The notes: generated from the sequence alone by a model not told the origin. A stretch of 64,000 nucleotides of DNA from Theocolax elegans (GCA_026168455.1 CM047426.1:76163986-76227985), one strand, 5' to 3'; positions 48,623-59,975 are shown, counted from the first letter of the stretch. Numbers and translations: made by a program.

Positions 48623-48884
48623 AAGTATGAATGACTCTGAATCGTATAAATACTTCCTTTTATACTATTAGTCGACAGTTGTGATTGAAACTGTGAAAGC
48701 GATGGATTTTAATAAAAAGGTTATACTCCTCTTGAGCAAAACAAGCAAAAATCAAAGGATCAAACTTCGTAGCAGTGGAAACAGTATCATAAAAAATTCT
48801 CTACAAACACGAATCCTATGCCAGGACAAAAAGGTTATAAAAAGTTATAAAAAAAATGTAATCTGAGTGACAAAATTTTGTAGA

Positions 48885-49423
48885 ACTTCATAAACCAGCA
48901 CGAAAAAATTATGCATGTCGAAAATATGAATTACGTGATTTGAATGAAACTTGGCAAGCTGATTTAGTTTAAATGACACCTTATCACAGAGAAAATAAAG
49001 GATTTAAATATTTACTTACAGTCATTTACACACTGTCAAAGTTTGCATGAGCTGTACCAGTAAAATAAAAAACTGGTAAAGACGTATCAAGAGCAGTAGA
49101 ATCAATACTTAAAAAAGGATATGCGCCAAAGAACTTGCACTGTTACCGTGGCAAAGAATTTTACAATAAAGATTTTGATAGTCTCATGAAGAAATATAAA
49201 GTTAATTTATACTCAACTTTTAGCTAACTTAAAGCTTCCATTTGCGAACGATTCAAACACACGTTGAAAAGTAATATGTGGAAAAAATTTAGTTTACAAG
49301 GTAATCATAAATGGTTAGACATCATACCAGATTTAATCATGAAATATAACAATAACATCGAACAATTGGAATGAAATCTTCAGATGTGACAACAGCTGAC
49401 GTTGGTGCAATAATTCACGTATA
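48885..49423 (+). pseudogene. Polinton-type retroviral integrase, N-terminal and core part
   Basis: A DDE integrase related to retroviral integrase and to the F54H12.3 transposon family. It starts ELHKPARKNYACRKYELRD, then NETWQADLV with the first catalytic D, KYLLTVIYTLSKFA and CYRGKEFYNKDF, where the second catalytic D appears as Y, followed by LKASICERFK. At least four in-frame stops and a frameshift near 49365 break it. At 49420-49423 the gene is interrupted by the 13.3 kb insertion, and the C-terminal part resumes at 62749. It runs divergently from the PLA2 and capsid frames. Confidence 0.75.
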
Positions 49424-49545
49424 TTAAGCTAGCGTATCCAAATCATAAGGCCAAGCTAAAAATTCTCATGAATTTTTTGCTAATTTTTTGCTATTTTTTT
49501 GCTAAAAAAATGATTTTTTTGCTCCCATAGTTTCGGAAATACAAA

Positions 49546-49579
49546 GGCTACGCTAACTTAATATTAAGGTAGCGTAGCC
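49546..49579. repeat. 34-bp near-perfect palindrome, left
   Basis: GGCTACGCTAACTTAAT followed by its complement with one mismatch (ATTAAGGTAGCGTAGCC). The half-site TTAAG(G/T)TAGCGTAGCC resembles the outer terminus TTAAGCTAGCGTATCC, so the palindrome looks like two element ends joined head to head. Equivalent copies lie at 60196-60229 and 60486-60519. Confidence 0.85.
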
Positions 49580-49630
49580 ACGGTCATATCTATTGATGGT
49601 GTAACGATATGGGAATCGTTCAAAGTTCAT

Positions 49631-50010
49631 ATTTTTTTGCTATTTTTTTGCTGCAACGTGACGATATTTCCGAATTTTTTGCCGCCCTCTAACTGGATAT
49701 TGAGGCTTGGTGCGGTTGTTCATGGGCAAAAGGGCTCAAATTCCGTAACGAGAGGGAGTCAGAAAATATCGATACGCTTTATTTTTTTGCTATTTTTTTG
49801 CTGCCACGTGACGATGTTTCCGATTTTTTTGCCGCCCTCTAACTGGATATTGAGGCTTGGTGCGGTTGTTAATGGGCAAAAGGGCTGAAATTCCGTAACG
49901 AGAGGGAGTCAGAAAATATCGATATGCCTTATTTTTTTGCTATTTTTTTGCTGCAACGTGACGATGTTACCAATTTTTTTGCTGCCCTCTAACTGGATAT
50001 TCTGGACTAA
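49631..50010. repeat. 150-bp tandem repeat in the left arm, 2.5 copies
   Basis: ATTTTTTTGCTATTTTTTTG recurs at 49631, 49781 and 49931. Units include CCGCCCTCTAACTGGATATT and GTAACGAGAGGGAGTCAG. A single complemented unit is found at about 59970-60150 in the right arm, so the array expanded on one side only. Confidence 0.85.
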
Positions 50011-50134
50011 CTGGAGTATTTTTAAACAGACTGAAATAGGAATATTTGATTTTTAATGATTATCTACTTAAATAGTATCAAGTTATAAAAATACATTTTA
50101 CTATTATGCCACAACTTTTTTACCCATAGATTCT

Positions 50135-50520
50135 AAAATATGAACTTTAAAACCACATAACTAAACGCGATAGATTCGAAAAACTATGTACTTTACAACC
50201 ATATAACTCAACGCGATAAATTTGAAAAACTGTGTAGTTTAAAACCACATAACTCAACGTGGTCGAATCTAATATGTACCACATATCACATATCACATAA
50301 AACCTAAAAACTATGTATTCAAAAACCACATAACTGAACGCGATAAAATATAAAAATTGTGTTTGTTAAAACCACATAACAAAGCGCGATTAAAATCTAA
50401 AAACTATGTATTCTAAAACCACATAACTGGACGCAATAAAATATAAAAACTGTATATTCAAAAACCACATAACTCAATGCAATAAAATCTCAAAAATGTA
50501 TATTCTAATACCACATAAAC
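50135..50520. repeat. About 48-bp tandem repeat (ACCACATAACTNAACGCGAT), about 8 copies
   Basis: Copies of ACCACATAACTNAACGCGAT followed by AAAATCTAAAAACTATGTATT run from 50149 to 50517. Three to four complemented copies lie at 57775-57945, in the matching part of the right arm. The array is therefore part of the TIR of the large element, with unequal copy number. Confidence 0.8.
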
Positions 50521-50539
50521 TCCTGTAACCTTACTTTAT

Positions 50540-51145
50540 TCCTGGAGGGATTAAAATGTGTTTTTACTCCCTAAAAAGAGGTCAATAAAGTGAACTTTAT
50601 AGACCATCAGGGTGAAAATAATTATAATTCATTAATATTGTATTGCAATAAGTTATACATATTGAAATTCGAAACTTAAAGATTTTTTTACAAAATCAAT
50701 ATTAGATTATAAAAAATGTTACAAAAATCTTTTGTTCAAAAGTTTTGAGGCAAATAAATTGCTATTAAGAAAACACAACAATACATTTTGATAATAGAAA
50801 AATATATTTTGAGCAGGACATAAGCCTATTAATATTTTGAATATCCCTTTTTATATAATATATTGTAGATATATTTTAGTTACGTTTTGAAGGTGATTAT
50901 AGCGATTTTCGAAAAATAATAGTTATTTATGCACCAAGGTCGTAAAATAGGTTATTACTCTCGAAATACATACAAAATTTTTCACTCTGATCATTTCATT
51001 CTTTGACAAAACTAAGATTACAGGGAATAAAGTAAGTTTAGAGAGCAACAATTTCATTTCCCTGAGGGATTAAAATGAGATTTTACTCCCTAAAAAAAGG
51101 TCAATAAAGTCAACTTTATAGACCTTCAGGGTGAAAATGCATTTA
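50540..51145. repeat. Direct repeat of an 80-bp foldback motif
   Basis: GAGGGATTAAAATG...ACTCCCTAAAAA...AGGTCAATAAAGT...CTTTATAGACC.TCAGGGTGAAAAT occurs at about 50544-50625 and again at 51059-51142. Each can form a small stem (GGTCAATAAAGT/ACTTTATAGACC). Between them is plain AT-rich sequence. Confidence 0.65.
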
Positions 51146-51867
51146 AGTAATATAGTAATATGTGCAATTGTAATATCAAATCAAATTTCAAATTTGATTA
51201 ATAGTGATTAGTAATTTAATTAATGATTTGATTTGAATGAGAGAGCTGCGCGTGTAATATTTACATTCAACCTAACCTCTACAACTGAATACAGTACAAA
51301 CATAACATTCCCCGTTGAAAAAGTTCCTATTGATTCTGTGATGAAATCATTATGGAATTAATAAATAATAGCTACTGATATTGATCAAAATCAATACTGA
51401 CTCAGTTGTAAGTTCTCACCAAAACGCAAAACTGATTTCTTACTGAATTAGTACAAAATCAATAATGAATCAATGTTGTATCAGTATGTGTCTACAAATA
51501 TGTTTTTATTATCTTTGTAACTGTTTGTGAATGTAGCATTAAGAATAGACTGAGAAATAATAGATAATGAAATTTGAGCAGCATTGACCGCGGTTAATAA
51601 CTGGATGGGTGAATAACTAACATAAACAGAAAAATGTGTACTACTTTTTTTTATTTATTTTATGATTTTTTGACAATTTTATTTGTTTTTACCTAATTTT
51701 TTTTAGAGAATTATCTACAAAAATTTATTTTATTTATTTTTTAGAGAAATCAGTACTGAATCAGCGTGAATTTTTTTAACTGGGTATTGATTTGACACTG
51801 ATTCTGAATTGAGTGAATACTGAATTTTTAAGGGCACATTGCCCTTCTTCAATTAAATTATACTTTA

Positions 51868-52007
51868 TGCCTCGTTCTCGATATTACTATGTAGTCCCCT
51901 CCCTTTGCCCCGGAAAGCCACACGTTTAGAGTAAGGAAAAAGCGAATAGCGCGCCATCTGCCGCCATCTAGGCCTCCGTGTCTCGGCGGGCCGCGTCCGA
52001 TCTTCAT
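51868..52007. repeat. DIRS left inverted terminal repeat
   Basis: About 140 bp from GCCTCGTTCTCGATATTACT to CCGCGTCCGATCTTCAT, GC-rich at its inner part. The same sequence is inverted at 56634-56772. It contains CGCCATCTGCCGCCATCTAG and presumably the promoter. Confidence 0.85.
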
Positions 52008-52114
52008 TATCCTTTCGTGTGCGCTAGGAGACACACGCTTGGAGCGGAATCAGTGGATGTATATAATTTCGTAAGGGTGTTCAAAATTATTCTTAGGCGT
52101 AGTATTCTACGACA

Positions 52115-53201
52115 ATGGCGAAACGACACAACGAAGCACTTTTGGAAATGCAGAGAAAAATGTTAAAAATGCAGGAGGAAATTAAAACAATGATGGAGGA
52201 GTCGGAAACCGAGGAAAAGTTGACCAATGAGGACGGAGAGGGTGCATCGGGGAACGAATCACCTCCCGCCTCGGACACGGGTGAGTGCAAATTTGAACTT
52301 TTAAATACACTTCCTAACGAACTTGCACGAGAGGCAAGGCATGTTAGAGTTTTTTATGACCGATGAAATTGTATTGCATGACAAGGCATATCGGATCGTA
52401 TCCATCGTTTTTACACGTCGAGGTGAAACATGGTAGATAAATTAATGTTTCAATAACGGAAAAGAGATTTTTGAATCTATTCCATTAACCTAACCTAACT
52501 CTGCCATGTGCAAACTTACTACATAACCTAAAAATATTAAGAAATACGCTTCTATTATAGATCAAGAGCAGCAAGAAGAAGGGCCTATTACTAAAGTTGC
52601 AGATATTGCAAAAGAAGTAACTGAAAATGACGATGAGGCTATTAAGCCGATTGAAGGTGACGAAACCTTGGACAGATCCACTTTGGAATTACTGGGCGAG
52701 GACCCGCACAAGTCGCAGACGCTTGAGCTGTCTATACACCCATCCTTGTCGCTGAGATGGAATTATTGGATACGCAACGGTATCTCTAAGGAGGACAAAC
52801 AGCAGACGGTTGGAGTCTATGCAAGGTCAGTTGAGTTTGATGCGCCAGTATTAAATAAGGAGATAGCAAATATTCTCTCGGAATCTGCTAAAAAAAGAGA
52901 TGGTTTTTTGGCTGATAATCAATGGTTAGCTGGCTCGGCATTGACAGCTATTGGATCGGCCTTAACTATGATAATCACCGACGATGAAGAAGGCTTGGAT
53001 AAATATGTTTTTATCAAAAGACTGAACAATGCGGCTAAAATGATATTGGAGATACACCATAATGAGTCGAATTCCCGTCGAGCATTTATAACTCCGGGAG
53101 TAAGTAAGCAGATGAAGGATATATTAGACGACTGTAAATCCGATAAATTTTTATTTGGTCAAGACTTGATTGAGAAAATCAAAGACGTAAAGGCTATGTA
53201 A
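52115..53201 (+). pseudogene. gag: DIRS Gag-like protein, one spliceosomal intron
   Basis: ATG 52115 opens a helical, charged N-terminus (AKRHNEALLEMQRKMLKMQE). The frame reaches SPPASDTG at a GTGAGT donor (52281) and resumes exactly in phase at 52561 after TTCTATTATAG, giving a 280-bp intron. Exon 2 (52561-53201) has an acidic stretch, then DRSTLELLGEDP, HPSLSLRWNYWIRNGISKED and an alpha-helical DIRS-Gag-like region. A one-base slip at about 53199 closes the frame. The basic, Asn/Gln/Ser-rich C-tail continues in another frame to TAA at about 53441. Functionally it would coat the element RNA. Nothing else in this family is expected upstream of pol. Confidence 0.7.
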
Positions 53202-53394
53202 AACTATCATCGTCAATTAAGAAGCCAGCACCTGCTGCACCGAATAAAACTCAAACTAATAATGCATCAAAAAAACATTTAAACTCCAGAGGCTCGTCGG
53301 GGAGGAGGCCTCTCTCCAATCAAGCGAGCTATGTGAATTCTCAGGGCCAAAATCGTTCTCGTCTATGTTTCAAAACCAATCAGCCAGCCAACCC

Positions 53395-55320
53395 GAGGGC
53401 GCAGTTGCAACAGAGGAGCAGATCGACATCCAGGCGTCGTTAAATGTAGGTATTGGTGGTAGGCTGGACAAATTTTACGATGAGTAGCAAAAACTCACAC
53501 AAGATAAATTCGTCTTAAACTGTATTCGCGGTTACAAAATTAAATTCATCTCGAAGGTAGTGCAGGACGCCAAACCTTCAGTTCAATTTACCTCGGAAGA
53601 GGAAATGTCTCATTATGAGAGGGCTATTCACGAATTAATTGTAAAAGGGGCTGTTAGGCCATGCAAATCCGTGAAAAACCAATTTCTTTCGTCATACTTT
53701 CTAGTTCCTAAGTCAGACGGTACATTTAGGTTTATTTTGAACCTCAAAAAATTAAATAATTTTATTGAAACCCATCATTTTAAACTTGAAGATTTACGTA
53801 CGGCTATCAAATTAATATTATCTGGGTACTGGATGGCTACTGTAGATTTACAGGACGCATATTTTTTAGTGCCTGTAGACAAACAAAGTAGTAGATATTT
53901 AAGATTTGAGTTTAATAATGAGTTGTTCGAGTTCGTATGTTTAACTTTCGGGTTAAACGTTAGTCCATATATTTTTACCAAAATACTAAAGCCGGTTTTA
54001 AAACACCTAAGGAGTAGTGGTCTTTGCTAATTGCATACTTGGACGATTTTCTATGTATAGGTAAAAATTATGAGGAATGCAATTTAAATTTGGAGGCGAC
54101 AACAACACTGCTTTATAAACTGGGCTTCATTATAAATTATAAGAAATCAACGGTTCCGTCAACTAGGCAACGATTTTTGGGGTTCATAATTGACTCGAGA
54201 AGTTACTTCATTGAATTACCAGATGAGAAAAGAAAGAATTTATTTAAGATAGTAAATAATTTTAGTTCGTTAGAAACTTGCACGATCTAAGCATTCGCCC
54301 ATTTGTTGGGTAAATTAGTATCGGCATGTCCGGCTATGCAATATGGTTTCATCTATACTAAAGTGCTAGAAAGAGAAAAAAAATTTCGCACTGATTGTAA
54401 ATAATTTTAATTATGATAAAGATATGGCAGTGTCTAGTTGGGTAAAATCTGATCTACGTTGGTGGGCGAAAAACTTGCCGGTATTAAAGAATAAAATAAA
54501 GACAGGTGAATTTAAAGCGGAAATATTCACGGATGCATCAAAAACTGGCTGGGGAGCCGTTAGAGATTCAGAAAAGATATATGGTTTTTGGAACGAGACA
54601 GAGAAAAAATTGCACATCAATTTATTAGAATTGATGACGATTGAGTTAGCATTAAAAAATATTGCTCACAATTTAAATAATTGTCAAATTCTTTTGAGAG
54701 TGGACAATACCACCGCGATTGCTTATGTAAATAAAATGGGCGGCGTAAGACTGTGGAGGTACCACAACATTGCAAAGAGGATTTGGAAATGGGCGGAAGA
54801 CCGAAATTGCTTTTTATTTGCATCGTACATAGCATCAAAAGAGAACGCGGATGCAGATAAATTATCGAGAATAAAAAACGAAGATGGCGAATGGGAACTA
54901 TCGTCATTTGCTTTTAGTAAAATTATAAATAGATTTGGGAGCATTGAAATGGATTTATTTGCGTCTAGTTCAAACACAAAATGTGAAAGATTTTGCTCGT
55001 GGTATCCAGATCGCGGGACAGAACAAATTGACGCATTTACAATTTCGTGGACTAATTTAAGATTTTATGCCTTCCCGCCATTCGCTTTAATTCTCAGAAC
55101 GTTGGTTAAAATAGTTGAGGATAAGGCCCGGGGTATTGTGGTAGTTCCAATGTGGCCAAACCAACCATGGTTCCCTTTTTACAACCAATTACTTGTACAA
55201 GAGCCTTTGATTTTTTCACCTCATAGTAATTTATTGACGTGCTCTTCTAGGTCCATACCACATCCGAGGGCGAAACATCTAGGTCTGATGGCAGGGCTAT
55301 TATCAGGCGAGCATTTTTAA
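53395..55320 (+). pseudogene. pol: DIRS reverse transcriptase and RNase H
   Basis: Pol overlaps the gag tail in another frame, with GGRLDKFYDE, then an in-frame TAG at about 53487. The RT has FLVPKSDGTFRFILNLKKLN, ATVDLQDAYFLVPV and, after a slip near 54020, the catalytic YLDDFL. A TAA at about 54288 and a slip near 54395 follow. RNase H (54424-55320) keeps FTDASKTGWGAV, LLELMTIELAL, VDNTTAIAYVN and ENADADKLSR, the expected acidic residues. The C-terminal part (DLFASSSNTKC, FPPFALI, PMWPNQPWF) matches the domain linking RNase H and recombinase in DIRS. The slips look recent, because all motifs are intact. Confidence 0.85.
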
Positions 55321-55355
55321 GCAACGGAGTTCCTGAGAAAACAATAAATATCATT

Positions 55356-56264
55356 ATGGCTTCTTTAGCTCCAGCAACAATGCGACAATATGAGGCGTCG
55401 CTACTGGCATGGTTAAACTTTTGTACGAAAAATGATATAGTGGCTCATGACCCCCAGACATCGGACCTTTTAGCCTTTTTAACAGAATGCTTCGAGACGC
55501 AGGCGTCCTATGGAACTCTGAATACGCATAGGTCGGCCGTTTCTTTAGTTTCTAAGAATAAAATCGGCGAAGACAAGGCTGTGAGTCGATTTATGAAAGG
55601 AGTTTTTCGATTAAGACCATTACGCCCGAAATACGACTTCATGTGGGACGTAGAGACAGTGCTTTTATATTTAGAAACATTATATCCTTTAGAAAATCTT
55701 ACGGTGCCACAACTGTCTAAGCGGACTGCTATGTTATTAGCATTGGCCACGGCTCACAGAGCCCAAACTATTTGTAGTATTTTAATTGACGACATTGTAC
55801 AATCAGATACCGGAATTCTTATAAAAATTTCGGAGATCATTAAAACCACAAGGATCGGTAAAAATCAACCCTTGTTGTCGTTGCCTTTTCTATTGGACAG
55901 GCCAAAAGTCTGCGTAGCTTCTTCCTTATTAAAATATTTGGATAAGACGGCTGGGCTTAGAAACGGAGCTCGCAGATTGTTTATCACGACCAAGAAACTG
56001 TATAAATCTATCTCGACTCAGACTTTTGCAGGTTGGATAAAATCTGTCTTGAAAGACAGTGGGGTAGATACTTCAATTTTCTCTTCGCATTCGACTAGAC
56101 ATGCCTCAACTTCCATAGCTTTGAAGAAAGGCATTGATTTAAGTACGATAAGACGAACAGCTGGTTGGTCAGATAATTCCAAAACGTTTGCTTTATATTA
56201 TAATCGTCCTATTTTGACTGAAAAAAGAAACTTTATTCATGCAGTATTAAGTAATCAAAGATAA
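55356..56264 (+). CDS. DIRS tyrosine recombinase
   Basis: A 302-residue open frame from ATG 55356. An upstream extension of the frame overlaps the end of RNase H, so the true start may be earlier. The N-terminal SAM-like core-binding domain (LAPATMRQYEASLLAWLNFC) is followed by the catalytic domain with ATAHRAQTI (first Arg), SSHSTRHASTSIALKKG (HxxR) and GWSDNSKTFALYYNRP (Tyr nucleophile). It would join circular DNA of the element to the target without duplicating it. This is the only fully open DIRS gene here. Confidence 0.9.
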   Translation: MASLAPATMRQYEASLLAWLNFCTKNDIVAHDPQTSDLLAFLTECFETQASYGTLNTHRSAVSLVSKNKIGEDKAVSRFMKGVFRLRPLRPKYDFMWDVETVLLYLETLYPLENLTVPQLSKRTAMLLALATAHRAQTICSILIDDIVQSDTGILIKISEIIKTTRIGKNQPLLSLPFLLDRPKVCVASSLLKYLDKTAGLRNGARRLFITTKKLYKSISTQTFAGWIKSVLKDSGVDTSIFSSHSTRHASTSIALKKGIDLSTIRRTAGWSDNSKTFALYYNRPILTEKRNFIHAVLSNQR

Positions 56265-56458
56265 AAATATAGATTAAGAAATGTTTATTTGATCATTAAT
56301 ATAAAAACAAGTTTTATGTTTTATTGCGCCAAGACGCGCAGATTTACATTTTGTAAGAAATTAGCTTTTGTAAAACTTTATGTAATAAAGTGAATTTATT
56401 TTCTCGATTTAAGAGTTACGAAATTATTTAATTGCTTAAAATTATCAACTCTAACCAG

Positions 56459-56565
56459 CTACATAGTAATATAGAGAACGAGGCATAAAGTATAATTGGT
56501 CGATCAAACAGCTTCTTTCGAAGCGCAGTTCGATCGTAATTATACGAATAGCCTCGTTCAAAGAT
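56459..56565. repeat. DIRS internal complementary region
   Basis: The first part (to about 56494) is the complement of the extreme left end, TATACTTTATGCCTCGTTCT. The second part (from 56495, ATTGGTCGATCAAACAGC) is the complement of the extreme right end. The two joined ends form the template proposed for circle closure in DIRS1, so this is strong structural proof of the class. Confidence 0.9.
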
Positions 56566-56633
56566 ATTACCTCCCACCCATATCTTTTCCCAACCCAATG
56601 GGTATAATTTTAAGCTAAAGATACTCTAAATTA

Positions 56634-56772
56634 TGAAGATCGGACGCGGCCCGCCGAGACACGGAGGCCTAGATGGCGGCAGGTGGTGCGCTATTCGCTT
56701 TTTCCTTACTCTAAACGTGTGGCTTTCCGGGACAAAGGGAGGGGACTACATAGTAATATCTTCGAACGAGGC
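56634..56772. repeat. DIRS right inverted terminal repeat
   Basis: Inverted copy of 51868-52007, from ATGAAGATCGGACGCGGCC to the GAACGAGGC block, with a few substitutions (for example AGGTGGTGCGC against GCGCGCCATCT complemented). It is followed by about 57 bp of right-end-only sequence. Confidence 0.85.
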
Positions 56773-57046
56773 TATTCGTATAATTACGATCGAACTGCGC
56801 TTCGAAAGAAGCTGTTTGATCGACCAATAATTTCAAGATTGATACAGTACTGATTCCATAATGATACAACATTGATTCATTACTGATTTTGTACTAATTC
56901 AGTAAGAAATCAGTTTTGCGTTTTGGTGAGAACTTACTACTGAGTCAGTATTGATTTTGATCAATATCAGTAGCTATTATTTATTAATTCCATAATGATT
57001 TCATCACAGAGTCAATACTGAATCAATAGGAACTTTTTCAACGGGG

Positions 57047-57774
57047 TTGTTTTTGTGAAAAAAGGTATATGAATAAATTAAAGCCTTATTTATTCAAATG
57101 TAAGTTACACTAATGTACGTTTAGCTCTTATTTTCTAATTTTTCACTCTTTATAATTAAGTTACAAGTTATCCAGTGGTTGACGAACAATACCGATAAAA
57201 ACGTCACAAAATTAACACTATTTCTAGACAACCGATCGTCAAAGCGCTGGTCGACGGATTTCCGATTTTACCAACAAATATTCAGTAGATCGCTGACTTT
57301 TCTAAATCGATCCAGGCAAGACATATGTTAAACATTTTTGTTATTTATTAAAAATGTTAAACTTGTTTGTTTATGTGCATTATAGATCCACATTTAATGG
57401 TTGCCAATTATGTACTTTAATCTTTCATTTTTATTTAATAAAAATGTTTTGACCCGAAACTTTTGCACGTAACTGTATATGCAATAAAAATCTAAAATTT
57501 AATCCAATTTCAAATTAACTCGACAAGGAATAAAGAATTCGCGCGTCGAGACATATATTCACGAAACTTCTCCCCACTATTTACTAATAATTACCGATTG
57601 GAGCTTCATTAGAATTTTATTTTTCCGTATAGGTTTCTATACAATGGATTATCAATTAGATTAATTTAAAATGTTAAATGAAGATTATTGATTTTTTGAA
57701 AAGTTATTAAAAATTTATTATTGACTATAGCCAAAAGATTTTTTAGCCCAAAAAATTATTCACATTTTTTACAT
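57047..57774. other. AT-rich interior of the composite element
   Basis: About 730 bases, counterpart of 50625-51300 on the left but with little visible similarity. No ORF or repeat of note. Confidence 0.45.
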
Positions 57775-58070
57775 TTTATCGTGTTCAGTTATGTGGACAC
57801 AATTTTTAGATCTTATCGCGTTCAGTTATGTGGTTTTAGAATACATAGTTTTAGATATTATCGCGTTGAGTTCCGTGGTTTTAATGACCACAATTTTTAG
57901 ATTTTATCGTGTTTAGTTATGTGGTTTTCAAGTACACATTTTAGACTCTATGGGTAAAAAAGTTGTGCCATAATAATAAAATTTATTTTTATAACTTAAT
58001 TGTATTTAAGTAGATAATCATTAAAAATCAAATATTCCTATTTCTGTCTGTTTAAAAATACTCCATTGTG
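57775..58070. repeat. Right-arm counterpart of 50010-50520
   Basis: Complemented copies of the 48-bp repeat (57775-57945, anchor TTATCGCGTTCAGTTATGTGG), then the complement of 50010-50130 (AAAAGTTGTGCCATAAT, AGTAGATAATCATTAAAAATC, GTTTAAAAATACTCCA). It fixes the right arm of the large TIR element, displaced from its outer part by the 58.4-60.0 kb array. Confidence 0.8.
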
Positions 58071-58429
58071 AATTAACCTAACTTCGTAAGTTAGTGTATG
58101 GATCAAGATCATATACAAGAAATTAGTAAAATATTTAAAATTTTGGTATACTTCTAAAATACTTCTACTAACCTTTAGAATACGAAGGGAGTAAATAGGC
58201 TTTGGGGATTGCGAATTAACAATTATTTTTGGATTTGAAGCAACAAAGTAAGAATCAATTTAGAAAAATATTGATCATAACACAAAAAGTGTTTATATAT
58301 CATAAAAGTATGTAATCACATTAGTAAACGCTTTCACTATCATTTTAATTCTTGTCTGATAACTTACCCCTTTTCAACTATTTGGTAGCTTAATTGAACA
58401 TTTATTATAAGATTGTTATTTATTATAAT

Positions 58430-59975
58430 ATCCCAAAAAGGTGTCCTTTGAAATGATTCAAATTGATAAGTTAAGCTTATTATAATGCACTAAGGGTGTC
58501 CAGAGATTTTTTTATCCGGAACAAATATTAAGGGTGGCTGCCAGGGGTGAAATCGACTAAAAATAGAGAAAATTCCGTTTTTTTCCGGCATTTCCTATTA
58601 TATCTCAAAAAGGCGTCCTTTAAACTGGCTTAAATTAACAAAGTAAGCTTATTATATCCCAATAAGGGTGTCCAGTGATTTTTTTTATCCGGAAGAAAAG
58701 TTAAATGTGGCTGGGAGGGGTGAAATCGGCTAAAATCAACGAAAAATAGAGGGTATTTCGTTTTCTTTTCGGCGTTTCCTATTGTATCTCAACAAGGCGT
58801 CCTTTGAAATGATTCAAATTGATAAGTTAAGCTTATTATAATGCACTAGGGTGTCCTGTGATTTTTTTTATCCGGAACGAATATTAAGGGTGGCTGCCAG
58901 GGGTGAAATCGACTAAAAATAGAGAAAATTCCGTTTTTTTCCGGCATTTCCTATTATATCCCAAAAAGGCGTCCTTTAAACTGGCTTAAATTAACAAAGT
59001 AAAATTATTATATCCCAATAAGGGTGTCCAGTGATTTTTTTTATCCGGAAGAAAAGTTAAATGTGGCTGGGAGGGGTGAAATCGGCTAAAATCAACGAAA
59101 AATAGAGGGTATTTTGTTTTCTTTTCGGCGTTTCCTATATTGTATCTTAAAAAGGCGTCCTTTGAAATGATTCAAATTGATAAGTTAAGCTTATTATAAT
59201 GCACTAAGGGTATCCTCTGATTTTTTTTATCCGGAACGAATATTAAGGGTGGCTGCCAGGGGTGAAGACAGCTAAAAATAGAGAAAATTCCGTTTTTTTT
59301 CGGCGTTTATTATTATATTTCAAAAAGGCGTCCTTTAAAATGGCTTAAATTAATAAAGTAAGCTTATTATATCCCAATAAAGATGCCTTGAGATTTTTTT
59401 TATCCGGAACGAAAGTTAAATGTGGCTGGGAGGGGTGAAATCGGCTAAAATCAACGAAAAATAGAGGGTATTTCGTTTTCTTTTCGGCGTTTCCTATTGT
59501 ATCTCAACAAGGCGTCCTTTGAAACGATTCAAATTGATAAGTTAAGCTTATTATAATGCACTAGGGTGTCCAGAGATTTTTTTATCCGGAACGAATATTA
59601 AGGGTGGCTGCCAGGGGTGAAATCGACTAAAAATAGAGAAAATTCCGTTTTTTTCCGGCATTTCCTATTATATCTCAAAAAGGCGTCCTTTAAACTGGCT
59701 TAAATTAATAAGGTAAGCTTATTATAATACAATAAGATCGCACAGTGATTTTTTTTTAACCGGAACGAATATTAAGGGTGGCTGAGAGGGGTATGATCAA
59801 CCAAAAATAGAGAATATTCGAAAAAAAAGCAATTTTCTCTATTTTTAGTCGATTTCACCCCTGGCAGCCACCCTTAATATTCGTTCCTGATAAAAAAAAT
59901 ATCAGGACACCCTTAGTGCATTATAATAAGCTTAACTTATCAATTTGAATCATTTCAAAGGACGCCTTGCAGCAA
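58430..59975. repeat. Higher-order tandem array with terminal inverted monomer
   Basis: Two related monomers alternate. Type A (CCTTTGAAATGATTCAAATT, then GGTGGCTGCCAGGGGTGAAA) starts at about 58445, 58800, 59159 and 59517. Type B (CCTTTAAACTGGCTTAAATT, then GTGGCTGGGAGGGGTGAAAT) starts at about 58618, 58974, 59331 and 59689. The dimer period is about 357 bp. At 59826-59970 one type-A monomer appears inverted, facing the array. No ORF. Dimer homogeneity shows spread by whole-dimer duplication. Confidence 0.9.

Larger units (their letters stand above)
51857..56829 (+). mobile_element. DIRS-type retrotransposon (tyrosine recombinase)
   Basis: A complete-length DIRS element. It has a left inverted terminal repeat (51868-52007), gag, an overlapping pol with RT and RNase H, a tyrosine recombinase, the internal complementary region (56459-56565) and a right inverted terminal repeat (56634-56772) followed by a unique right end. 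There is no target duplication, as expected for recombinase-mediated insertion. Several one-base slips and stops in gag and pol suggest it is inactive, but the recombinase ORF is open. Confidence 0.9.
51310..57046. mobile_element. TIR element (CCCCGTTGAAAAAG ends) split by the DIRS element
   Basis: Inverted arms of about 190 bp: CCCCGTTGAAAAAGTTCCTA at 51310 and its complement ending at 57046. They contain many ACTGATTC/GAATCAGT words and are collinear through AAAACGCAAAACTGATTTCTT. Without the DIRS element the unit would be about 765 bp with no transposase gene. The target duplication is not clear (TT at most). Confidence 0.75.

Noticed and set aside
48681..48866. Plus-strand 61-codon ORF upstream of the integrase
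   Set aside because: It may be the decayed integrase N-terminus, but no zinc-binding HHCC pattern is visible, so it is not annotated.
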